DNA of 64,000 nt from Undaria pinnatifida (taxonomy: Eukaryota; Sar; Phaeophyceae; Laminariales; Alariaceae): contig JABAKD010000027.1 of assembly GCA_012845835.1 (NCBI GenBank), positions 3,613,465 to 3,677,464 of the forward strand, given 5' to 3'. A model generated the notes under the pieces. The model was not told where the DNA came from, did not search any database, and saw only the letters and a program-made list of their open reading frames with translations. Position 1 is the first letter of the stretch. Each line of letters begins with the position of its first letter. Position numbers and translations under genes: made by a program. This document shows, piece after piece, positions 11,001 through 23,000 of this stretch.

Positions 11001-14000
11001 AAGGCTGGTGGTGTGAAAGCAGAGCGGAACCGTCGGTACGACAACAAGAAGTGCTTTGTGTGTGTCAAGCAAGGTCACAAGCAGCGGGACTGCCCCCAAA
11101 GCCAGCAGGGTAAGGCGGGGAAAGGCGTCCATGGCCAGAGCCACGTCCAGACCCCTATACAGCATCAGCAGTCTACAAGCGGTCCCGCTCAGCATACCCG
11201 GAGCAAGACAACCGGGTTGCCCCCTGCGTCTGCACCCCTCGAGCTAGTGCGTACAAGACCGCCTCAAAGGCGGTGGTTACGGAAACCGAACCTGCTGCGC
11301 CTGCACCTTGTAGGCAAAATGACGACGACTACGTGCACATTCGCGTGCCGCGGGAAAGGATGGCGCCAGTGGATTATGGGCTCACCGAGACGGTGCAGCA
11401 CCAGTGTCTCGGAGCGCTGGGCCACAGAATGCAGCGCCAGTTCTCCACTCCGTTCCGGTGCAGCTGCCGGCACCCGCGTCGCAGCAGTCATGTGGTGATT
11501 CCAGCACCATTTCATATGCGCGTGTCTCGGTCTTACAGCCGGGTGGAAGTGGTGATACGAGCGTAGATACGGTGGAGACCGAACCGCACGTGGAGACCCT
11601 GACGCAGCATGTCGCAGGGCGTCTCGTGGTTCCCGGTGCTAAGGGCACGTTTATGCATGAAGACCCTGCTATCTACCGGCACGCTCGCATCCATCTTCAG
11701 CACACGGAAAGTCTGACGGCAAAAATCCTCATCACTCGTCTGCTGCATATCAACGCCAGCAAATCTTTTGAGCCTTTGCAATAGCTCCTCGGAGAGGTCG
11801 ACCCAGGGCTTGCCATCGTAGAACTAATCAGCCACCATCTTTTGGGTCGCCGAAACTACCAGCTCTCACCTCTTCGCGAGTAACCGGTCTTCTCTATCTT
11901 GGTTTGTGATACGCATCTGCTGCTCGTACTCCGAGTAGGCAACAAGAAATTCACGCATATCTTCCAAGGTATTAACATCACCACCCAACCTAGGCGGTCT
12001 ATCTCCCCCGATCGTCACCTTGATTTCCGGCTTCAGCCGGCCGCCGGCTCGGCCTCCACCTCTCGGGTTGCCCCAGCTTGCAGAATGGACTCCGTCAGCG
12101 CCCTGCGCTCGTGCTCCTCTTGCTGCTGTAGGGTCTTCCAGTGCTTTCGGCTGGTGTCCCACACCAGCACGCAAAACAGTGTTTTCCGGCCTCCGTAAGG
12201 CAAATTGGTCACGTTTTGGGCAGTACGCAGAACTTACTCAATTCCGTTGTATTGTACCGATTCGCGCAACCGCGGACCCGGTGGTATCAGCTCCGAGGAC
12301 TTCCCCTCGTAGGTTGGGAGTGCGTTTGTCCACAATGCAATAGTTCGTTCGTTATCACACGGGGAAGTGCCATGCCATCGGCCAAGGACCTTCCCGTTCG
12401 TATATCAAGATGCCGTATATCAAGATCTCAAGAGCTCACAAGAAAAGCCAATAATGACAATTGAACTCCCTGACAAAATGTACCCAACCATTCTATGTAA
12501 GGTAAAATGCCCAATGATACGACCACAGCTGTACACGGGATAATACTACCGCGAGAAATCTGTTCCTTTTTACTGTTTTTTTTTGTGAAAAAATAACTGC
12601 ACGGACTATCAGCTATATGAGCCGGTTTCAACGACAGTAGTAATTTTCCACCTTCGGCCCACTGAACAGTGGACACGCCGAATTAGTCGACACTACTGTA
12701 AGCACATCCACGTCACCGCATTAACAAGGGGAACGCATCGGTGAAGCTTGTTTTGGCGTGCTAGTCGTACTTCGCGAGATATGGCAATTGCAATTGTGTA
12801 TTACTTTGGGAGGCGTTGTTGCATAGGGATTTCAGCTGTACAATAAACCATATCAGGTATGATTTAAAATAGCTTATAGCGTCCAGAGGGTTTGCTCTGC
12901 ACGCGAGTCCCAGCTTCTGTACTACTGCTGCTACTGCGGATAATACAGTTTCCGTCTACCCCTTCCTGCTGCAATTGGCATAGACTACAGAGTACAGAGT
13001 ACGTCACCTCAGTTCCTACGAATTTTAATCTATACCGTAAGTCAGTAAATCTACGGAGTCGGCGAGGCCATTATATAGGCACCCACACGAGGGCTTGACG
13101 GCTGGGGCGGGGCGCGGGGTTGGGCTGCGCCCCACCCCGCGCCCCGCCGCCCAGCCCGGCCCTGTGCTGTTTGCAAATGTGCCGTTTATTCTTATGTACG
13201 AGTAGCGGCACCAACGACGCATCATCGTACGGATCCACTTCTGCCCTTCCTGTTGGCTTCCTGCGAATCTACTCAGAATTAGCAAAATGTAGTGTTAATA
13301 GTAGTCCAAGGAATCAAAGAGGGTTTTTCCTGGGCATGAACCCGCGGTGTTGTCAGCTATCACGCACAAGCAGGTTTGTCAGCTGGGCGGGGGGCGTGGG
13401 GTGGGGCCCCTCATGGCCCTGTGCTGTATGCAAATATATCGGATACTCTATCGATCTCGGCCTCGCCACGTCTCAAAAACTTAAAAATTATTGCCTGAAA
13501 ATTGTGACGGGCTGCTTTGGCGTACGATTTCAAATTTCAAGGTCAGTACATTTACCGGTAACTATGGACAGCAACCACGGGCCTGTACGGGCCCATGGTC
13601 ATGCACAATCCTCATCTAGATCAATGAATGCGCCCCACCTCCCCGCTCGGCTCTATGGTGTGCCTCGCCACGTCTCAAAATCTTGAAAATTATTGCCTGA
13701 AAATTGTGACGGACTGCTTTGGCGTACGATTTCAAATTTCAAGGTCAGTACATGTACCGGTATGAAACTATGGACAGTAACCACGGGCCTGCACGGGCCC
13801 ATGGTCATGCACAATCCTCATCCAGATCAATGAATGCCCCCCACCTCCCCGCTCGGCCCTATGGTGTTTTCAAGTATGACGGATACTCATACGAACTCGT
13901 ATTATGTGTCGATCTCGGCCTCACCGTGTCTGGGCTAAAACATGAAAGTTGTAACCTGCTGTGACGAGCGCTTAAAAACTCAACAATGCAGCCGTAGTAT

Positions 14001-17000
14001 GTGCCATAATGAAAACATGAAAAGTAACCAAGGGCCCATGGTCATGCACAACCTTCCTCGTCCAAACCAATGCGCGCGATCGAGCTCCACACTGGTGCTG
14101 CTGTGTACCTCGCCGCATAGCCAGGCAACAACCATACACACATGATCGGCCCCCGTATAGTCGCTGAGTTCGGTGGAGACAGTGGAAAGAAAGATAGGTA
14201 GCTGGACAGCTACAACAAGCGGCTGTCGTCGTGATCTCAGCAACAGATGAAAAGAAAAGAACGTAGCCCCTGATCTAGGTCGTGATAGATGGAGAGAGAG
14301 GTAGCTGGACAGCTATAGACGACAGCTAGCGGCTGTCGTCGTGACAGGAGCTGGGGAAAACAGACAGGCGGATGACACGTTGCGACGTGTAGCGGCACGA
14401 TTTCCCCGACCAGACTGTCACGGTTGGCGTGACAGAGCCTCATAAAAGAAGGCACACGAACTACCGAATTCGTGAGCGGTAGGGGACAGATTTTCCAAAA
14501 AGCTGGTTGAACGCATAGAGCAAAAATTACAAGTCAGGTCAAGTGTCGAATTAAGGAGTGATTGGCGGCAGAGCCAGATTTATTATGAATTTGAATTGAG
14601 TAGGGCGGTGGGGAAAAGGGGGCGTCCTAATTTATTGCTTGCCTTAGTCATTTGACCATTGGCCACGTATCCCTTTGGAGATTGAGCACCGTTCCTACTC
14701 CTAATAGAGACACCTCCAACATTTGGGCGCTCATCACGCTTCTTCCATATATCACATAGAAACTGCTTGCTTGTCTTATCCCCGTCCGGTTTCGCCGTCT
14801 GCGGCCACCATCTAAGATAACGACCGTTTTCTCGCTACTCTCTAGTCTACAAAACTCTTCCATGTCACATACGTCTAATTTCCTCATCTTCTCCTCTAAC
14901 GCATCCCGTTCCTCCTTGTGTATTTCACATTTTCCTACTATGTGAGTCTACTCTCTAATGTTGTGCCACACGGGCACATACTTGGCCACGTCATCCTCCT
15001 CCCCACTACTGGTATATCTCGTTCTTCTTTCTGGTTGGTCCAGGTCCCGTACACGAAATCGCAGTTTCAGCTTTTTCGCGTAGTCCATTGGGCCGTGCAG
15101 ATACATTTTCACTCCAATATCTTCCCTCAACCCCCCGTATATCTTTGAGTGTTGCGCCTCCTTCACCTTATTTCTCAGCGCTAGCCTTTCCCTTCCTTCT
15201 ATTATTTCTTATACTTCTGTCTTGTACCCGCCAAACTTCTCCATAGACAGTGCCTCTTCTTGGTCTCCCCCTAAATAGTTCAATATGTTCTTGACTACGT
15301 TATCCTGTCTTATTCCAGCTCGCCCTTTGCTTATATTCCCCCATACAGCCCTATCAACTATGGCTGGCAACCTCTTTTTTGGCATATTCTTTATTTTATA
15401 TTGCCATTCAACTTTCTCACGTCTCTATTTGTTTTATGTGGGTACATTCCTAGTTTTGCTCTTAATACTATACTAGTGGTACTCCCGAAGTTTGCCAGTT
15501 GCCGGCCGGTATGGCGGAAAAAAGCAAATTGGTGCTGTATCCTCTGTATGTAATACTCAAAAAACATATAATAACAGGGCAGCAGCATGGCAGTGCAGCA
15601 GTACGTACGATAGTAAAGGACGGAGGTGTGCAGCAGTGGGGACGGTGGTACTCTCAAGCACCGGTGGGAGGCCGATATTTTATAAAAAAAAAAAAAACGT
15701 TCTTCTCCCACAGGACGAAAAAGACTCCAACGTACGGAACGGCCCACCCACCCACCACGGACGACGCAGTGCACCCTACACCCACCCACCGAACAAACCT
15801 TCACTACATACAGCAGTAAGTACAGCAGTGCAGCAGTACGTACAGCAGTGCACGTGCACCCAAAAAACAAAAAAAAATGGTGCTGTATCATCCTCAGAGC
15901 TCTCTATGTAGTCCAGTCTGAGTACTAAGAAAACAAAAATATAACAGGCCACCCACCCACCACGGAAGACGCAGTCAGTGCATCCTCCACCCACCCACCG
16001 ACCAAACCTTTACTACATACAGCAGCACAGCAGTGCAGCAGTACGTACAGCAGCACACCTGGTACGCGGGGAGCAGTTAGTGGGTTGGTTCTTGAGGACC
16101 TTGCATGAAACAGGAAACAAAAAGTGCAGCAGTACGTACAGCAGTAGTACACCTGGTACGCGGAGAGCAGTTGTTTGGTTCTTGAGAACCTTGTACCCAG
16201 GTACGAAAAAGGAAACAAATTGGGGTAGTTTCAATTTTTGACGATACTCGGCCATCTCGGGGAGCGAGCGAGCCTTCATCCACCACCCACCCACCACCCA
16301 CCCACCACCCACCACCCACCACCCAGTACTGCAGTACAGCAATGCAGCAGTACGTAGAGCAATACACCTGACAGGCGAGCAGCAGCCGATCAGCCAATTC
16401 GTTGGTTACAATGCTCTCGGGCTGGGCGGGATTTGCAATTGTTTACTATTCCCCGCCACGCCGGGGGCCAAGCGAGCCGTCCCCGGGAGGGCGATTTCCA
16501 CGATCCCCCCTCGCCGAGGTGGGGCACCGACGACCGTTCTTTCGCCGGCACGTCGTCGTGGTGCTGTGCGGATGGGACGTGGCGGCACCGCGAGGCCGCC
16601 GGAGGCCGAGTGGAGCTCGGGAGTCGCCGTTTTTTGGGGGGGGTGTTATAACCAAGATATTTTCAAAGATCCGAAAAAACGTCACGACCACCTTAGCGTA
16701 TTATATAATAAGGATTACTCGTCGTTCTTGAGCATCCTAGTATATTTTTAGCTGCTGTCATATGCAATGTTTCCTGTTGTGTTACGAACTTCGCGTTCCC
16801 TTCCCGTACTTCTCCTGCGTCCTCTAACCTTAGTACAGCCACATTAATCAGAATACATATGTCAATCCTAGTGTCAAGGTGCGGGTCTAATAGGATCGCG
16901 TCCATCTTCCGACTTGTGATTTACCCTTTCTTATTACTTTCGCTATGTGTGCGCCCCAAGAGCAGTTCTTTGAGATCTCTACGCCAAGATACGTATACTG

Positions 17001-20000
17001 GTCTACGATCGGTAATTCATCTTGTCCCCACTTCCATTCGTTTACCCCTTCCTGCTGCAGTTGGCATATATTGCAGAGTACGTCGCTTGGCTTTGTACGA
17101 ATTTAATCTATGCCGTCAGTCAGTAAAACTACGAAGTGGGCGAGGCCATCGCAGGCACGCACACGAGGGCTTGACGGCTTTGGCGGGGCTGCGTCCCACC
17201 CTGCGCCCCGCGGCCCAGTCCGGCCATAGAACATGTGAAAATGTGACGTTTAGTCGTATGCACGATATCGCAAAGACTGCGTAGCGGCACGAACGACGCA
17301 CCATCATGCGGATCTTTTGCCCTTCTTGTTGGCTTCGTGCGAATCTACCCAGAACATTATCATATTTAAATAGTAGCAGTTCAAGGAGTCAAATCGGGCT
17401 TTCCGTGGGCAAGCACCAGCGGTGTTGTCAGCTTGCACGCACACGCAGGTCTGTCAGCTGGGCGGGGCGCGGGGTGGGGCAATACGTGGAGTCATTCGGC
17501 ACTAAACGTGTGATCAACAAATGGAAGACGTGCATGACACGTGGTTTGTTCTGCGAACCGCGAGGGACTGCCATAACAAACGCCGACCAAAGTACGTGAA
17601 AAACGTATGGGGCTCTTTGGAAACCTACAGGGAACTATTTACTGTTCACGTAGTAACCGATCGTTATTTTTTTCGGTAAAAAACGGCCAGACTAGCCTGG
17701 AAGCTGCCTTTGGAAATCGTTTTTACAACTTGGTTTTTGAGAGTTGGAAAGCGAAAATATAACCTACAGGGAACTATTTACTGTTCACGTAGTAACCGAT
17801 CGTTATTTTTTTCGGTAAAAAACGGCCAGACTAGCCTGGAAGCTGCCTTTGGAAATCGTTTTTACAACTTGGTTTTTGAGAGTTGGAAAGCGAAAATATG
17901 GCAGGGTTGTGCTTCATAACAATACAGACCGAATCCTTGGTGGACTTTTTGAAAATACATATTGCGTTCATCAGGGAGGGTTGAAGTCGCTTGTCTAACT
18001 CTCAAGAACCAAGGTGCAAAAGCTTGGAGCCGAAAAAAATCGATTGTTGCTAGAACCAGCTCGTACCCTGCCAATTTTCGTTGTCCAGCTATCAAGAACC
18101 AAGGTGCAAAAGCTTGTAGCCGAAAAAATCGATTGTTGCTGGAAGCAGCTCGTACACGTATGATATACAAGGTTCCCCTTGGGAGGAAGGGTGGCGCATG
18201 AGGCTGATGCTTTTGAATGTTGCACCCCCGTGCGCTCGCTCGCATCCTTACGGTAGAGCATGCATCTATATGCCCTGCAATATAATTGATCCGGGTCTAT
18301 TGGAAATGAAGGTACCCTTGCTGTAACAACGGCCCAGATACATTATGCTGATGATGCTGTTGTAGCCTACCAGGTATCTGGTACTACTAATGTTCTGTGT
18401 ATTAAGTGCAAGTTCACCGGATCTACAGAGTATGTAGTGGTAGCTGCGGCTTCATGTACCCGGCGTATAAGCGGTCGGGTGCAACTTCAAACTGATGTGC
18501 TAGCACATTTGATGCCCTTGCAACAGTCCACGTACTACTGCATGCTGTGTAACCTTGTGCGTAAACAGCAAAAAAACAATCTACCCCAGGCACATCAGGT
18601 ACATGATTGTTTCTGGAAAAAATGAGCAAAAAGTAACTCACAGCAGTCTGCAGCAGCAAGCAGTCATCATGATACTCGAAGCTGCATGCAGCTAGCTGTG
18701 TTGGGTGATCCCAAACAAACTATGCGAGTTCGTGCAACACGTTGCTGCAGCAACGGCGACCGCCGCAGCCAGCACTTGAGCGTCTTCCCCTAAGGTGCCC
18801 AGTCAGAGCACTAGTGCCATCATCACAGCCAGCTCCCGCCCTCCCATGCTCCCCACGCATAGACACTCCTCCATGGAACGAGTATGTAGCAACGAAGATA
18901 GGCTAGGCAAAGTCATGACCACATACAGCCGACTTTGAAACTTACGTAGGAGACTCCAGCAGCAGCAGCATCAGCAGCAGAAGCAGCGACGGCTGCGGCT
19001 GCGGCGGTGGCGCAATGGAGCTGGCAGTGGCGTTGGACGCTTCGGCGACAGGGCTGTGGTATAGCGGTGGAAATTCAGCTCCAAGTACGACACGAAATCT
19101 GCTGACGTTTAGAGCAGCAGCGGTTGTTGGGAAAAAAACGAACGGTAGCAGCTGATGATTCATTTGCAGACTGTACGTATGATATACAAGGTTCCCCTTC
19201 GGACGAAGGGTGACGTAAGGCTTATGCTTTTGCATTTTGTACCTCCGTAGTTCGTCCGCATGCTTACTGTAGAGCATGCAGCTATTCTGCAATGTCATTG
19301 ATTTGGGTGCATCGGAAATGAAGGTAGGGACAACCCAGAGAATATGATGTTGATGATACTGTTGGCCCTAGGAACGAGGTCCATTTTATAGCCGGTACCA
19401 GCAATATGGGTGCCCGGTGATCGCTATGGAATGAAATTAATACGTTTTTTTTCACCAACCACAACCGAGAAAATTGACCGCACAGGGCACGAAATTAAAT
19501 TAACAGTCAAAGCCTACAGCATCTCAGCCACGAAATGTTTGACAAAAGTAACAAAAATGGGATGCTGAACACGCAACGAAACTATCTGCCAAGTATGCAG
19601 CAGCAGCAACAGCAGCAGCAGCTGGAGATGGAGGGTGCCGATGCAGCACGGGCTCTCGCCCTTGCTGCGGATGAGATCATACACGCGACCCGCCTTGGGT
19701 GCTTCTTCTTTATGTGTCCTCCACCGTGCGGTCAAGGCGTGAATGGAGAACGCGTTTTTCATGGGGCGGCTCGGTACGGGTTCATGGCACGAATTAACCA
19801 AGCGACACCTCCTGTGCTTGCTTGGTTCAGTTTGGTAAAGGCGAGTCCCAGCGGCTGGGTCCACTGGGTGAAGCTGCTGTAGCTGCTGGTGAGGTTAGCT
19901 CCCCAATCCTTGTCTGCTGGCGGCTATTCTGTTGTCCTCAAAGCCAGCACGGGCGGCGGGGGACAAAAGCGTAACACCATCAGCAAAAACATATATCAAC

Positions 20001-23000
20001 ATTGTTGTGTTCTAATTCGTACGTATGGTACCAGGTACCACTCTGTCCGGAAATTTAAGCAAAGTTTTATGTAACTATTATTTAAAAATAACTTTTTATA
20101 TTTCCGGACATCGTGGTACAAAGGCATGCCTGTAGAAGGGCAAAAAAAATCTAACACTAATTCCAAATCATTTTGCCCACAACGATATACAAACCAAACC
20201 TCTCGCGTGACACGAAATTATCAACAACGACGACCCCAAGCCCAGCGTAAACGAAAACCCAAACGACTGATTCCGCGGATGCTCGCCCTCTTCCTCAAGT
20301 TTCCGATGGCCGCTTCTGCTGCTGATTTATTCCCGCTCTCGAAGCCGAGCTGCTCTAAAAGATGCGTTGCCGACTGACCTTGCTGAACTAACAGCTGCCC
20401 TCCAGCACCCTCGGAAATGACCAAGACGAGCTCGTCTCTCATCCTCTTTTAGAGCATCTGTTTCGAACGACAAGCTACGAGTATCCTCCGTCAGCATCGC
20501 CACCTTCGCCTCCTCCGACGGTCTCCGCCCCTCCTCGGCTGCCAGCGTCGCTTGTATCCCCGTGTTTCTGCTTCCGCGTGAAACCGCCGTTCATGCTCCT
20601 CTGCCAAATTTTCCGCCGTGTCGAGCTTCAGACGCCGTTTTTTTCTGTTGATTTTTGTTTCGCTCGTCGGCCAATTTCTCCTCCGATCGACGGGCTTTAG
20701 TATGCTTAGCGCACTGGGCAACGGCCTCGTTACGGGCACGAGCAGCGCCGTCGTGGCGCCGCTCCAATGCGTCATAGTTACTGGATTTGCCGCTGTTCTC
20801 GTGGTATCAGTCACGCCCGGCTTCTCCCGTCGTATTTCCAGTTCGAAGTCATCGTTTAAATTTTTTTACGAAGGTTCCTGCCTTTTTTTTTGTCTTGGTT
20901 TTCCTGCGTCCGGATCCCATGTTAATCGAACTACTGATTTTGGGGAAGTGCCACGCCTCGTAGATGAGCACTTTTTTGACGCCGTTTTCGGCGCTGTGCG
21001 GAAAAGCCCAACGTAGCCATCATGCGGTAACTTTTTCTAGTATCATCATATCACTCCGCCAAAATAAACCAAACACCTTGAAAATTGCTAATCTCGGTGT
21101 TTTTCGCGTCTGTTCATCGCGGACCAACATAACAACGGCGCTCAATGTTAGAATACAGTCGACCCCGCTTTAAAGACACACCACGTTTGTTTTTTTGTTC
21201 GAGTGTCTTTAACGCGGGGAAGTGTCTTTAAGTTTCCGGAGCCACTAATTCACCGTCCCCGAGGCCAACGTAGGTGTAGTATATGTCAAAAGACGCGCAT
21301 TCGCAGCAGGAATGCGACCACGAAAATGGTGTTGTTTGAAACCTACGACACAAGGTGATTTGAAGGCCGTACCTACTGCTGCTGTACTCCAATACGTGCA
21401 TACCATCGTTTGAATTTCCCTCTCCCACCGAAACGGGGGAAGGGGTGCAGCACGACCTACATAGTGTAATATGTACGGTAGTGGGCTGGTGTTGTTGTAG
21501 GCTTTTAAAAAAATGTTGAGGCGTTGTCCTCACGATGAGCATCACAACTTTTTTTGGAACTCTGATACGATACAGGGACAGGCTACCTGCCACATGGAGA
21601 CCAGACAAAACCACCCACACTTGGGACGGCACTATTTAGTAAAATGTCGGTAACGCAGACAACAACAGACGTAAAAATCGGGAAAGTACACCGAAAAAGA
21701 GGACACCGCTCCTTCCCAAAGGTCAAAACGAGGCAAACACAAAACAAATTATGCTAAGTTTAGCTAAACGAGACTTCACCCAAGACAGACAAAAAAACAC
21801 CGAACAACAAACGCGGGCATCCAAAGTGCAGTTGTCCTAAAAAAGAACAATACGCTGCCCACATATCCCGAAGAGTCGCCTGCACCTCGCCACCCTCCTT
21901 CGCTCTTCGCTTGACTTGAGTTTCATGAGTGAACGAATGCACAGTCTTGGAAAGAAGGTACGCTGTTTCGCTGTACTCGCCGTCTCTTCCGTTCGCGTAC
22001 AAATAGGAGCGGACATCCTCGAGACGAGAGCGGACCTCGGCCTCTGAAATCGTCGATTTCATGCACGACTCTTGCCTACCGTCATCGCCTTCCTCTTCAC
22101 TGGACACAGACTTGATTTTGCACGTTGGTTCTCGCCACATGGCTTCAAGCCCGCAACAGACGAACCGCCAGCAGATGGGAGGAATCTTTCCATACCCACA
22201 CGCAGTAGCAGCAGCAGCAGACCGCTTTCGGTACAGTCTACAGGTGTGCTACAGCAATTTTTTGGGGGCCCGTATGGTGAAAAAATGGACCCCCCCGTAA
22301 TTTTTCACATCTGCGGGGCACCATGCTTCTGGTATTTTTTGTGTCCTTTACTCGGGGAGTTGACTTAATAAGAGTGTCTTTAAAGCGGGGACGACTTCTG
22401 TACACCGTTTTACAGGTTTGAGCAAAGTGTGAAAGCTCAATTCATGTCGTGTCAGGAGTCACGAGCTATGTGCTCCGGCTTCAAAAAATATATTATACCA
22501 TGTTCAAGTTAATTAGGGGTCCGAAAACCTGTGATATTTTCAGTCTTGTGAATGTTACGTTTGGGCAACATTTCATCAATTTCCTCATGCCACGTTTTTT
22601 TGGTCGGTAGGGGCCTCGTTTCGAAGGCTAACTGTTGTAGCCTACCTGGTACTACTGTGAAAATAAAAGTTTACGGCAGCTGCGACTTTCATGTACCCGG
22701 CGTATAAACATGCGGGTGCAACCTCAAACTGCTGTTTGTTGTTCTGCTCATTTGATGCGCGTACAACTCCAGTCCACTGGTGACTACTGCTGTGCAGTCA
22801 GTACGAAAAACAGTCTACCCCCAGGTACATTAGGCACGTGAAACCTCGAGTAGTCAACAGAAGCAGTATTATTCTGCGCGCTTCTGGTGTGTGAGAGCTT
22901 TTAATTTGGAGAGTTTTTGCGTTTTGGGAAGTTGTCCGTTGGTACTTTGCGCCAAACCTAAAGTTTCTCCGTCTGGCGTTTGCCACATTTTTCAAATTGA

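Noticed and set aside
14237-14455. Small minus-strand protein
   Set aside because: It spans a tandem duplication, with no domain or splice support.
16440-16640. rRNA-like GC-rich block
   Set aside because: No conserved rRNA core sequence was recognised; it is only GC-rich DNA within an insertion.
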